Source: Lineus longissimus (lineage: Eukaryota; Nemertea; Pilidiophora; Heteronemertea; Lineidae). Taken from it: a stretch of 64,000 nucleotides of DNA. The stretch is from NCBI RefSeq assembly GCF_910592395.1, contig NC_088326.1:6889001-6953000 (forward strand), written 5' to 3'. Made by a program: the position numbers and the translations under genes. Of the stretch, positions 1 through 11,900 are shown one piece after another. Position 1 is the first letter of the stretch, and each line of letters starts with the position of its first letter. Below the pieces are notes generated by a model that was given only the letters and a program-made list of their open reading frames with translations, ran no database searches and was not told the DNA's origin.

Positions 1-227
1 ACCGCCAGGGAGCCACGTCCCTGGTGACAGTGACCACAGTTGTTTTGCGTGAGGGGGGGATAGGTGCTAGGTAGCCGCCATTGAGGTCATTGCGTCCAAG
101 CAACCGCACCCTTTGTGACGGTGACGGCAGTGGTTGGGATGGGGAGACAATCGGTGCCATGTAGTCGCCAATGACGTTATCGCCTCCAGGCAGCCACGCC
201 CCTGGCGACAGTGACCACACTGGTTAT

Positions 228-246
228 GGGTGAGGGGGGGCATGGG
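228..246 (+). other. Canonical G-quadruplex motif in type B monomer
   Basis: GGGTGAGGGGGGGCATGGG fits four runs of three G with loops TGA, G and CAT. Related G runs recur in type B monomers of the left domain, for example near 1406, 3115, 6108 and 7942. The right-domain consensus GGTGGTTGGGAGGGGG supports only two-layer quadruplexes. Confidence 0.5.
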
Positions 247-781
247 TGGTAGGTAGCCACCATTGAGGTCATCGCCTCCAGGCAACCGCGTCCCTGGCAA
301 CAGTGACTTCGGTGGTCGGGAAGGGGAGCCAATCGGTGCCAGGCAGCCTCAATTGACGTCATCGCCGCCAGGCAGCCACGTCCCTGGTGACAGTGACGTC
401 GGAGGTTGGGAGGGTGGAGCCAATCGGTGCCAGGCAGCCGCAATTGACGCCATCGCCGCCAGGCAGCCACGTCCCTGCCGACAGTGACGTCAGTGGTTGC
501 GAGGGGGAGCAAATTGGTGCCAGCCAGCCTACATTGACGTCATCGCCGCCAGGTAGCCACGTCCCTGGCGACAGTGACGTCGGTGGTTGAGATGGGGAGC
601 CAATCGGTGCCAGGCAGCCGCCAATGATGTCATCGCCTCCAGGCAGCCACTGCCCTGGTGACAGTAACCACAGTGGTTTTTGGTGAGGGGGGGCATGGGT
701 GGTAGGCAGCCGCAATTGACGTCATCGCCTCCAGGCAGCCACGTCCCTGGCGACAGTGACGTCAGTGGTTTGGAGGGGGAG

Positions 782-876
782 CCAATCGGTGCCAGGCAGC
801 CTCAAATGACGTCATCGCCGCCAGGTAGCCACGTCCCTGGCGACAGTGACGTCAGTGGTTGGGAGGTCAAGCCAAT
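782..876 (+). promoter_or_regulatory. Representative monomer with two CREs, CCACGTCC and CCAAT boxes
   Basis: CCAAT boxes lie at 782-786 and 872-876, exactly 90 bp apart. Full CRE palindromes TGACGTCA lie at 807-814 and 847-854, and CCACGTCC at 829-836. Start-to-start spacings are CCAAT-25-CRE-40-CRE-25-CCAAT, so the layout is symmetric. The box AGCCAATCG fits the NF-Y consensus RRCCAATSR, and TGACGTCA is the consensus CREB/ATF site. The same layout recurs through the array with point changes (often TGACGTCG at the second site). Presence of sites is seen; binding is not shown. Confidence 0.6.
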
Positions 877-2210
877 CGGTGCCCCAGACAGCCTCCATTG
901 ACGTCATCGCCGCCAGGCAGCCGCGTCCCTGGCGACAGTGACGTCGGTGGTCGGGAGGGGGAGCCAATTGGTGCCAGGCAGCCGCCATTGACGTCATCGC
1001 CTCTAGGCAGCCACGTCCCTTTCGACAGTGACGTCAGTGCTTGGGAGGTCGAGCCAATCGGTGCCCTAGGCAGCCTCCATTGACGTCATCGCCGCTAGGC
1101 AGCCACGTCCCTGGCGACAGTGACCACAGTGGTTTTGGGTGAGTGTGGCATCGGTGCTAGGTAGCCGCCATTGAGGTCATCGCCAACCGCACCCTTGGCA
1201 ACAGTGACCTCCCTGGTTACGGGGGGAGGAGCCAATCGGTGCCAGGCAGCTGCAATTGACGTCATCGCCTCCAGGCAGCCACGTCCCTGGCGACAGTGAC
1301 GTTAGTTGTTGGGAGGGGGAGCCAATCGGCCAGGCGACCGCCATTGAGGTCATCGCCTCCAGGCAGCCACGTCCCTGGCGACAGTGACCGGAGTGGATTT
1401 GGGTGAGGGGGGGGGGCATAGGTAGCCGCATTTGAGGTCATCGCCACTAGGCAACCGCGCCCTTGGAAACAGTGACCTCACTGGTTGTGGGGAGGAGGAG
1501 CCAATCGTTGCCAGGCAGCTGCAATTGTCGTCATCGCCTCCAGGCAGCCACGTCCCTGGCGACAGTGACGTCAGTGGTTTGGAGGGGAGCTAATCGGTGC
1601 CAGGCAGCCTCAAATGACGTCATCGCCGCCAGGTAGCCACGTCCCTGGCGACAATGACGTCAGTGGTTGGGAGTTCGAGCCAATCGGTGCTCACGGCAGC
1701 CTCCATTAACGTCATCGCTGCCAGGCAGCCACGTCCCTGGCGACAGTGACGTCGGTGGTCGGGAGGGGGAGCCAATCAGTGCCAGGCAGCCGCCATTGAC
1801 GACATCGCCTCCAGGCAGCCACGCCCCTGGCGACAGTAACCACAGTGGTTTTGGGTGAGGGGGCGTGGGTGGTAGGTAGCCACCATTGAGGCCATCGCCT
1901 CCAGGCAACCGCGTCAATGGCAACAGTGACCTCACTGGTTGTGGGGGTGAGCCAATCGGTGCCAGGCAGCCGCAATTGACGTCATCGCCTCAAGGCAGCC
2001 ACGTCCCTGGCGACAGTGACGTCAGTGGATTGGAGGGGGTGCCATTCGGTGCCAGGCAGTCTCAATTGACGTCATCGCCGCCAGGTATCCACGGCCCTGG
2101 CGACAGTGACGTCGATGGTTGAGAGGCGGAGCCAATCGGTGCCAGGCAGCTGCCATCGACGTCACCGCCGCCAGGCAGCCACGCACTTTGCGTCAGTGAC
2201 CTCAGTTGGC

Positions 2211-2909
2211 ACTACACTGTGCGGAGGACGGTGTCAAGGGCAGCGTCAACTAGGCCCAGGGCAATCGACACGAGGTAGTCTTTCAGTTCCTGATGAGGCC
2301 TAATCATACATCAAAGGCACCATAATCCATCCATTTCTGGGTTCATATGAATCCAGAGAAGAAGTCAGCAGCATTTTCATTGCATATGATTCATAAGTTC
2401 ACCGATAGGTGGCGCCACCTTTGACACCACTTGGATCCTGAATATTGTAAATAATTGACCAAGAAATGGCATGATGTGTGCGATCTTCAAACGAGTCTCA
2501 ATCGGTTCAAAATGAATGATTTGGGATTGCTATTACGACCGGCAGATAGCCAAATGCATCTTGTTTCTTGATTTGATGTGAAAACATTGGGTCATTTCGG
2601 CTATTTTTTCGCTATATGGCCTTGAATTTGGACGAGCGTAATAGACACTCGCACAACTACGCCCAACCTCGCGTGGCAGATTGAAGGTATGTTACATATT
2701 GATGCCAAACTGGGGATTTGGACCCGCTTCAAATGGGATGGATTATACGCTCATCAAATCGCCAAAAATCCCTCTGCACATAGAAACTAAGACCAGGGCG
2801 TCAAAGTAAATAGTATTTGGAACAGTTTGGAACCATTCATGAACAAGGAAACGGCCAGCGTCTTAAGAACTACATTTCTTTGCGGGGACGAAACGGCCCC
2901 GTCCCCATT
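2211..2909. other. Non-satellite island inside the array
   Basis: About 700 bp with lower GC and no 90-bp periodicity. Monomer sequence stops after GTCAGTGACCTCAGTTGG and resumes at about 2910 as GTGCCACCTCGGTGTTTGG. I find no convincing ORF, tRNA or terminal inverted repeats. Visible structure is a perfect 14-bp palindrome AGGTGGCGCCACCT at 2407-2420 and a 7-bp stem GGGGACG/CGTCCCC at 2884-2890 and 2900-2906. It may be an old insertion or a remnant of the DNA into which the satellite spread. Confidence 0.7.
2407..2420. promoter_or_regulatory. Perfect palindrome resembling a CTCF core
   Basis: AGGTGGCGCCACCT reads the same on both strands. Its AGGTGGCGCC half resembles the core of CTCF sites described in insects and vertebrates. 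It is the only such palindrome I noticed in the island. Similarity is to the core only, so insulator function is a guess. Confidence 0.25.
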
Positions 2910-5900
2910 GCGTAGTGCCACCTCGGTGTTTGGAGGAGGAGCCAATCGGTGCCAGGCAGCCGCCATGGTCGTCATCACCGCGGAGCCATATCCCTGGCGA
3001 CAGTGACGTCAGTGATTTGGATGAGGAGCCCATCGGTGCCAGGCAGATGCCATTGAGGTCATCGCCTCCAGGGAGCCACGTCCCTGGCGACAGTGACCGC
3101 AGTGGATTTGGGTGAGGGGGGGGGGGGCATAGGTGCTAGGTAGCCGCATTTGAGGTCATCACCCCTAGGCAGCCATATCCCTTGCGACAGTGATGTCAGT
3201 GGTTAGAAGGGGGAGCCAATTCGTGCCAGGCAGCCACCATTGACGTCATCGCCGCCAGGTAGCCACGTCCCTGGCGACAGTGACGTCGGTGGTTGGGAGG
3301 GGGAGCCAATCGGTGCCAGGCAGCCGCCAATGACGTCATTGCTTTCAGGCAGCCACGCCCCTGGCGACACTGACCACAGTGGTTTTGGGTGAGAGGGGGG
3401 CGGGCATGGGTGGTAGGTGCCACCATTGAGGTCATCGCGTCCAGGCAACCGCGTCCTTGGGAACAGTGACCTCACTGAACAGTGACCTCACTGGTTGTAG
3501 GGGGAGCCAATCGGTGCCAGGCAGCCGCAATTGACGTCATCGCCTCTAGGCAGCCACGTCCCTGGCGACAGTGACGTCAGTGGTTGGGAGGGGGAGCCAA
3601 TCGGTGCAAGGCAGACACAGTTGACGCCATCGCCTCCAGGCAGCCATGTCCCTGCCGACAGTGACGTTGGTGGTTGGGAGGTGGAGCCAATTGGTGCCAG
3701 GCAGCCTCCATTGACGTCATCGCCGCCATGTAGCCACAGTGACGCCGGTGGTTGGGAGGGGGGAAGCCAATCGGTGCCAGGCAGCCGCCAATGACGTCAC
3801 CCCTGGCGACGCTGACCACAGATGTTTTGGGTGAGAGGGGGCGGGCATGGGTGGTAGGTAGCCACCATTGGGGTCATCGCCTCCAGGCAACCGCGTCCCT
3901 GGCAACAGTGACTTCTCTGGTTGTAGGGGAGCCAATCGGTCCCAGGCAGCCGCAATTGACGTCATCGCCTCCAGGCAGCCACGTCCCTGGCCACAGTGAC
4001 GTCAGTGGTTGGGAGGGTGAGCCAATCGGTGCAAGGCAGCCTCAATTGACATCATCACCGCCAGGTAGCCACGTCCCTGGCGAGAGTGACGTCGGTGGTT
4101 TGGAGGGGGGAGCGAATCGGTGACAGGCAGCTGCCATCGACGTCATCGCAGCCTGGCAGCCACGTCCCTGGCGACAGTGACGCCGGTGGTTGCGAGGGGG
4201 AGCCAATCACTGCCAGGCAGCCACAATTGACGTCATCGCCTCTAGGCAGCCACGTCCCTTGCGACAGTGACGTCAGTTGTTGGGAGGTCGAGCCAATCGG
4301 TGCCCCAGGCAGCCTCCATTGACGTCATCGCCGCCAGGCAGCCACGTCCCGGGCGACAGTGACGTCAGTGGTCGGGAGGGGGAGCCAATCGGTGCCAGGC
4401 AGCCGCCATTGACGTCATCGCCGCCAGGTAGCCACGTCCCTGGCGACAGCGCCCCTTGCGACAGTGACGTCAGTGGTTGGGAGGGGGGAGACAATCGGTG
4501 CCCCAGGCAGCCTCCGTTGACGTCATCGCCGCCAGGCAGGGGGAGCCAATCACTGCCAGGTAGCCGCCATGATCGTCATCACCGCCAGGCAGCCCCGTCC
4601 CTGGCGACAGTGGCCACAGTGGTTGGGAGGGGGAGCCACTGCCACTGACCACTGCCAGGCGGCCGCCATGGACGTCATCCCCGCCGGGAAGCCACGTCCC
4701 TGGCGACAGTGACGTTAGTGGTTGGGAGGGGGAGCCACTGCCACTGACCACTGCCAGGCGGCCGCCATGGACGTCATCCCCGCCGGGAAGCCACGTCCCT
4801 GGCGACAGAGACGTCAGTGGTTGGGAGGGGGAGCCAATCGGTGCCAGGCAGCCGCCATGGTCGTCATCACCGCGGAGCCATATCCCTGGCGACAGTGACG
4901 TCAGTGATTTGGTTGAGGAGCCCATCGGTGCCAGGCAGATGCCATTGATGTCATCGCCTCCAGGGAGCCACATCCCTGGCGACAGTGACCGCAGTGGATT
5001 TGGGTGAGGGGGGGCATAGGTGCTAGGTAGCCGCATTTGAGGTCATCGCCACCAGGCAACCGCGCCCTTGGAAACAGTGACCTCACTGGTTGTGGGGAGG
5101 AGGAGCCAATTGTTGCCAGGCAGCTGCAATTGACGTCATCGCCTCCAGGCAGCCACGTCCCTGGCGACAGTGACGTCAGTGGTTTGGAGGGGGAGCTAAT
5201 CCGTGCCAGGCAGCCTCAAATGACATCATTGCCGCCAGGAAGCCACGTCCCTGGCGACAGTGACGTCAGTGGTTGGGAGGTCGAGCCAATCGGTGCCCCA
5301 GGCAGCCTCCATTGACGTCATCGCTGCCAGGCAGTCACGTCCCTGGCGACAGTGACGTCGGTGGTCGGGAGGTGGCGCCAATCGGTGCCAGGCAGCCGCC
5401 ATTGACGTCATCGCCTCTAGGCAGCCACGTCCCTTGCGGCAGTGACGTCAGTGCTTGGGAGGTCGAGCCAATCGGTGCCCCAGGCAGCCTCCATTGACGT
5501 CATCGCAGCCAGGCAGCCACGTCCCTGGCGACAGTGACGTCGATGGTCGGGAGGGGGAGTCAATCGGTACCAGGCAGCCGCCATTGATGTCATCGCCTCC
5601 AGGGAGCCACGTCCCTCGCGACAGTGACCGCAGTGGATTTGGGTGAAGGGGGGCATAGGTGCTAGGTAGCCGTAATTGAGGTCATCGCCACTAGGCAACT
5701 GCGTCCCTGGCAACAGTGACCTCACTGGTTCTAGGGAGGAGGAGCCAATCGATGCCAGGCAGCTGCAATTGACGTCATCGCCTCCAGGCAGCCACATCCT
5801 TGGCGACAGTGACGTCAGTGGTTTTGAGGGGGAGCTAATCAGTGCCAGGCAGCCGCCATGGTCGTCATCACCGCCAGGCAGCCCCGTCCCTGGCGACAGT

Positions 5901-8900
5901 GACCACAGTGGTTTTGGGTGAGGGGGGCATCGGTGCTGGGTAGCCGCTATTGTGGTCATCGCCACTAGGCAACCGCACCCTTCGGAACAATGACCTCACT
6001 GGTTATTAGGAGGAGGAGCCAATCGGTGCCAAGCAGCCGCCAATGACGTCATTGCTTCCAGGCAGCCACGCCCCTGGCGACACTGACCACAGTGGTTTTG
6101 GGTGAGAGGGGGCGGGCATGGGTGGTAGGTAGCCACCATTGAGGTCATCGCGTCCAGGCAACCGCGTCCTTGGGAACAGTGACCTCACTGGTTGTAGGGG
6201 GAGCCAATCGGTGCCAGGCAGCCGCAATTGACGTCATCGCCTCCAGGCAGCCACGTCCCTGGCGACAGTGACGTCAGTGGTTGGGAAGGGGGCCAATCGG
6301 TGCCAGGCAGCCACAGTTGACGCCATCGCCTCCAGGCAGCCACGTCCCTGCCGACAGTGACGTTGGTGGTTGGGAGGGGGAGCCAATTGGTTGCAGGCAG
6401 CCTCCATTGACGTCATCGCCGCCATGTTGCCACAGTGACGCCGGTGGTTGGGAGGGGGAAGCCAATCGGTGCCAGGCAGCCGCCAATGACGTCTTTACCT
6501 CCAGGCAGCTACACCCCTGGCGACGCTGACCACAGTGGTTTTGGGTGAGAGGGGGCGGGCATGGGTGGTAGGTAGCCACCATTGGGGTCATCGCCTCCAG
6601 GCAACCGCGTCCCTGGCAACAGTGACCTCTCTGGTTGTAGGGGAGCCAATCGGTCCCAGGCAGCCGCAATTGACGTCATCGCCTCCAGGCAGCCACGTCC
6701 CTGGCGAGAGTGACGTCAGTGGTTGGGAGGGTGAGCCAATCGGTGCAAGGCAGCCTCAATTGACATGATCACCGCCAGGTAGCCACGTCCCTGGCGAGAG
6801 TGACGTCGGTGGTTGGGAGGGGGGAGCGAATCGGTGACAGGCAGCTGCCATCGACGTCATCGCAGCCTGGCAGCCACGTCCCTGGCGACAGTGACGCCGG
6901 TGGTTGCGAGGGGGAGCCAATCACTGCCAGGCAGCCACAATTGACGTCATCGCCTCCAGGCAGCCACGTCCCTTGCGACAGTGACGTCAGTGGTTGGGAG
7001 GTTGAGCCAATCGGTGCCCCAGGCAGCCTCCATTGACGTCATCGCCGCCAGGCAGCCACGTCCCTGGCGACAGTGACGTTGGTGGTCGGGAGGGGGAGCC
7101 AATCGGTGCCAGGCAGCCGCCATTGACGTCATCCCCGCCAGGTAGCCACATTCCTGGCGACTCCGCCCCTTGCGACAGTGACGTCAGTGGTTGGGAGGGG
7201 GAGACAATCGGTGCCCCAGGCAGCCTCCGTTGACGTCATCGCCGCCAGGCAGGGGGAGCCAATCACTGCCAGGTAGCCGCCATGATCGTCATCACCGCAA
7301 GGCAGCCCCGTCCCTGGCGACAGTGGCCACAGTGGTTTTGGGTGAGGTGGGCATCGGTGCCAGGCAGCTGCAATTGGCGTCATCGCCTCCAGGCAGCCAC
7401 GTCCCTGGCGACATTGAAGTTAGTGGTTGGGAGGGGGAGCCAATCGGTGCCAGGCGGCCGCCATGGACGTCATCCCCGCCGGGAAGCCACGTCCCTGGCG
7501 ACAGTGACCATAGTTGTTTTGCGTGAGGGGGGGATAGGTGCTAGGTAGCCGCCATTGAGGTCATTGCCTCCATGCAACCGCGCCTCTTGCGACAGTGACA
7601 TCAGTGGTGGGGAGGGGGGTGACAATCGGTGCCCCAGGCAGCCTCATTTGACGTCATCGCCGCCAGGCAGGGGGAGCCAATCACTGCCAGGTAGCCGCCA
7701 TGATTGTCATCACCGCCAGGCAGCCCCGTCCCTGGCGACAGTGGCCACAGTGGTTTTGGGTGAGGGGGGGCATCGGTGCTAGGTAGCCGCCTTTGAGGTC
7801 ATCGCCAACCGCACACTTGGCAGCAGTGACCTCACTGGTTACCGGGAGGAGGAGCCCATCGGTGCCAGGCATTGCCATTGAGGTCATCGCCTCCAGGGAG
7901 CCACGTCCCTGGCGACAGTGACCGCAGTGGATTTGGGTGAGGGGGGGGGCATAGGTGCTAGGTAGCCGCATTTGAGGTCATCGCCACTAGGGAACCGCGC
8001 CCTTGGAAACTGTGACCTCACTGGTTGTGGGGAGGAGGAGCCAATCGTTGCCAGGCAGCTGCAATTGACGTCATCGCCTCCAGGCAGCCACGTCCCTGGC
8101 GACAGTGACGTCAGTGGTTTCGAGGGGGAGCTAATCGGTGCCAGGCAGCCTCAAATGACGTCATCGCCGCCAGGTAGCCACGTCCCTGGCGACAGTGACG
8201 TCGATGGTTGGGAGGTCGAGCCAATCGGTGCCCTAGGCAGCCACCATTGATGTCATCGCCGCCAGGCAGCCACGTCCCTGGCGACAGTGACCACAGTTGT
8301 TTTTTAGTGAGTGGGGCATCGGTGCTAGGGAGCCGCCATTGAGGTCATCGCCAACCGCACCCTTGGCAACAGTGACCTCAATGGTTACGGGGAGGAGGAG
8401 CTAATCGGTGCCAGGCAGCCTCAAATGACGTCATCGCCGCCAGGTAGCCACGTCTCTGGCGACAGTGACGTTAGTGCTTGGGAGGTGGAGCCAATCGGTG
8501 CCCCAGGCAGCCTCCATTGACGTCATCGCCGCCAGGCAGCCACGTCCCTCGCGACAGTGACGTCGGTGGTTGGGAGGGGGGAGCCAATCGGTGCCAGGCT
8601 ACGGCCATTGACGTCATCGCCTCCAGGCAGCCACGTCCTTGGCGACAGTGACGACAGTGGTTTGGAGGGGAGCTAATCAGTGCCAGGCAGCCGCCATGGT
8701 CGTCATCACCGCCAGGCAGCCCCGTCCCTGGCGACAGTGACCACAGTGGTTTTGGGTGAGGGGGGCATCGGTGCTAGGTAGCCGCTATTGAGGTCATCGC
8801 CACTAGGCAACTGCACCCTTGGGAACAGTGACCTCACTGGTTATTAGGAGGAGGAGCCAATCGGTGCCAGGCAGCTGCAATTGACGTCATCGCCTCCAGG

Positions 8901-11900
8901 CAGCCACGTCCCTGGCGACAGTGACGTTAGTGGTTGGGAGGGGGAGACAATCGGTGCCAGGCGGCCGCCATAGACGTCATCCCCGCCGGGAAGCCACGTC
9001 CCTGGCGACAGTGACGTCAGTGCTTGGGAGGGGGAGCAAATCGGTGCCAAGCAGCCGCCATGGTCGTCATCACCGCGGAGCCATATCCCTGGCGACAGTG
9101 ACGTCAGTGATTTGGATGAGGAGCCCATCGGTGCCAGGCAGATGCCATTGAGGTCACCGCCCCCAGGGAGCCACGTCCCTGGCGACAGTGACCGCAGTGG
9201 ATTTGGGTGAAGGGGGGGCATAGTTGCTAGGTAACCGCATTTGAGGTCATCGCCACTAGGCAACGGCGCCTTTGGAAACAGTGACTTCACTGGTTGTTGG
9301 GAGGAGGAGCCAATCGTTGCCAGGCAGCTGCAATTGACGTCATCGCCTCCAGGCAGCCACGTCCCTGGCGACAGTGACGTTAGTGGTTGGGAGGGGGAGC
9401 CAATCGGTGCCCAAGGCAGCCTCCATTGACGTCATCGCTGCCAGGCAGCCACGTCCCTGGCGACAGTGACGTCGATGGTCGGGAGGTGGCGCCAATCGGT
9501 GCCAGGCAGCCGCCATTGAGGTCATCGCCTCTAGGTTGCCACGTCCCTTGCGACAGTGACGTCAGTGCTTGGGAAGTCGAGCCAATCGGTGCTCAAGGCA
9601 GCCTCCATTGACGTCATTGCCGCCAGGCAGCCACGTCCCTGGTGGCAGTGACCACAGTTGTTTTGCGTGAGGGGGGGATAGGTGCTAGGTAGCCGCCATT
9701 GAGGTCATTGCCTCCAAGCAACCGCGCCTCTTGCGACAGTGACGTCAGCGGTTGGGAGGCGGGAGACAATCGGTCCCCAGGCAGCCTCCATTGACGTCAT
9801 TGCCGCCAGGCAGGGGAGCCAATCACTGCCAGGTAGCCGCCATGATCGTCATCACCGCCAGGCAGCCCCGTCCCTGGCGACAGTGGCCACAGTGGTTTTG
9901 GGTGAGGGGGGCATCGGTGCTAGGTAGCCGCCATTGAAGTCATCGCCAACCGCACCCTTGGCAACAGTGACCTCACTGGTTACGGGGAGGAGGAGCTAAT
10001 CGGTGCCAGGCAGCTGCAATTGACGTCATCGCCTCCAGGCAGCCACGTCCCTGGCGACAGTGACGTTAGTGGTTGGGAGGGGGAGCCAATCGGTGCCAGG
10101 CGGCCGCAATGGACGTCATCCCCGCCGGGAAGCCACGTCCCTGGCGACAGTGACATCAGTGGTTGAGGGGGGAGCCAATCAGTGCCAGGCAGCCGCCATG
10201 GACGTCATCACCGCCAGGCAGCCACGTCCCTGGTGACAGTGACCACAGTTGTTTTGCGTGAGGGGGGGATAGGTGCTAGGTAGCCGCCATTGAGGTCATT
10301 GCCTCCAAGCAACCGCGCCTCTTGCGACAGTGACGTCAGCGGTTGGGAGGCGGGAGACAATCGGTGCCCCAGGCAGCCTCCATTGACGTCATTGCCGCCA
10401 GGCAGGAGGAGCCAATCACTGCCAGGCAGTCGCCATGGACGTCATCGCCGCAAGGCAGCCACGTCCCTTGCGACATTGACGTTGGTGGTTGGGAGGGGGG
10501 AGTCAATCGGTGCCCCAGGAAACCTCATTTGACGTCATCGCCACCAGGCAGCCACGTCCCTGGCGACAGTGACGTTGGTGGTTGGGAGGGGGGAATCAAT
10601 CGGTGCCCCAGGAAGCCTCATTTGACGTCATCGCTACCAGGCAGCCACGTCCCTGGCGACATTGACGTTGGTGGTTGGGAGGGGGAGCCAGTCGGTGCCA
10701 GGCAGCCGCCATTGACGTCATCGCCTCTAGGCAGCCACGTCCCTTGCGACACTGACGTTGGTGGTTGGGAGGGGGGAGTCAATCGGTGCCCCAGGAAACC
10801 TCATTTGACGTCATCGCCACCAGGCAGCCACGTCCCTGGCGACAGTGACGTTGGTGGTTGGGAGGGGGGAATCAATCGGTGCCCCAGGAAGCCTCATTTG
10901 ACGTCATCGCTACCAGGCAGCCACGTCCCTGGCGACATTGACGTTGGTGGTTGGGAGGGGGAGCCAATCGGTGCCCCAGGCAGCCTCCATTGACATCATC
11001 ACCGCGGAGCCATATCCCTGGCGACAGTGACGTCAGTGATTTGGATGAAGAGCCCATCGGTGCCAGGCAGATGCCATTGAGGTCATCGCCTCCAGGGAGC
11101 CACGTCCTTGGCGACAGTGACGTTAGTGGTTTGGAGGGGGAGCTAATCAGTGCCAGTCAGCCGCCATGGTCGACATCACTGCCAGGCAGCCCCGTCCCTG
11201 GCGACAGTGACCACAGTGGTTTTGGGTGAGGGGAGCATCGGTGCTAGGTAGCTGCTATTGAGGTCATCGCCACTAGGCAACCGCACCCTTGGGAACAGTG
11301 ACCTCACTGGTTATTAGGAGGAGGAGCCAATCGATGCCAAGCAGCTGCAATTGACGTCATCGCCTCCAGGCAGCCACGTCCCTGGCGACAGTGACGTTAG
11401 TGGTTGGGAGGGGGAGCTTATCAGTGCCAGGCAGCCGCCATGGTCCTCATCACTGCCAGGCAGCCCAGTCCCTGGCGACAGTGACCACAGTGGTTTTGGT
11501 TGAGGGGGTCATCGGTGCTAGGTAGCCGCCATTAAGGTCATCGCCAACCGCACCCTTGGCAACAGTGACCTCACTGGTTACGGGGAGGAGGAGCCAATCG
11601 GTGCAAGGCAGCTGCAATTGACATCATCGCCTCCAGGCAGCCACGTCCTTGGCGACAGTGACGTTAGTGGTTGGGAGGGGGAGCGAATCGGTGCCAGGCG
11701 GCCGCCATGGACGTCATCCCCGCCGGAAAGCCACGTCCCTGGCGACAGTGACGTCAGTGGTTGAGAGGGGGAGCCAATCAGTGCCAGGCAGCCGCGATGG
11801 ACGTCATCACCGCCAGGCAGCCACGTCCCTGGTGACAGTGACCACAGTTGTTTTGCGTGAGGGGGGGATAGGTGCTAGGTAGCCGCCATTGAGGTCATTG
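2910..11900. repeat. 90-bp satellite array, left domain, second block
   Basis: Same monomer types as the first block, with A, B and C types interleaved and many indels. Local duplications are visible, for example two copies of a unit holding CCACTGCCACTGACCACTGCC starting near 4621 and 4720. Type B and C monomers become rare after about 11.9 kb, which is where I place the domain boundary. No ORF here spans more than a few monomers before an indel breaks it. Confidence 0.95.
10478..10960 (+). repeat. Three-monomer higher-order duplication
   Basis: A block starting GACGTTGGTGGTTGGGAGG at 10478 recurs at 10753, a shift of 275 bp, with matching marker variants (GGGAGTCAATCGG, GGAAACCTCATTTG, then GGGAATCAATCGG, GGAAGCCTCATTTG). 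The shared order of private variants shows duplication of a three-monomer unit, not independent mutation. Confidence 0.8.

Larger units (their letters stand above)
1..2210. repeat. 90-bp satellite array, left domain, first block
   Basis: Tandem monomers of about 90 bp, seen as a recurring order of TGACGTCATCGCC, CCAGGCAGCCACGTCCCTGG, CGACAGTGACGTC, a G-rich stretch, and GAGCCAATCGGTGCCAGGCAG. Three monomer types are interleaved. Type A carries TGACGTC on both sides of the central block. Type B ends in GTGACCACAGTGGTTTTGGGTGAGG with a long G run. Type C starts with TTGAGGTCATCGCC and ends with GTGACCTCACTGG. Type B usually precedes type C. The array begins outside the window. Short frames stay open on both strands because 90 is a multiple of three and the consensus lacks stops; I do not regard them as genes. 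Confidence 0.95.

Noticed and set aside
782-876. ER-stress element CCAAT-N9-CCACG
   Set aside because: CCACG lies more than 40 bp from the nearest upstream CCAAT, so the required 9-base spacing is not met.
1671-1690. Pol III B-box-like AGTTCGAGCC in monomers
   Set aside because: Only a few monomers have it (others read GGTCGAGCC, one base short), it differs from the B-box consensus, and no A box lies at the right distance.
2290-2310. Hammerhead ribozyme core (CTGATGAG)
   Set aside because: The matching GAAA box and flanking stems are not present at a sensible distance. A single 8-base match is expected by chance.
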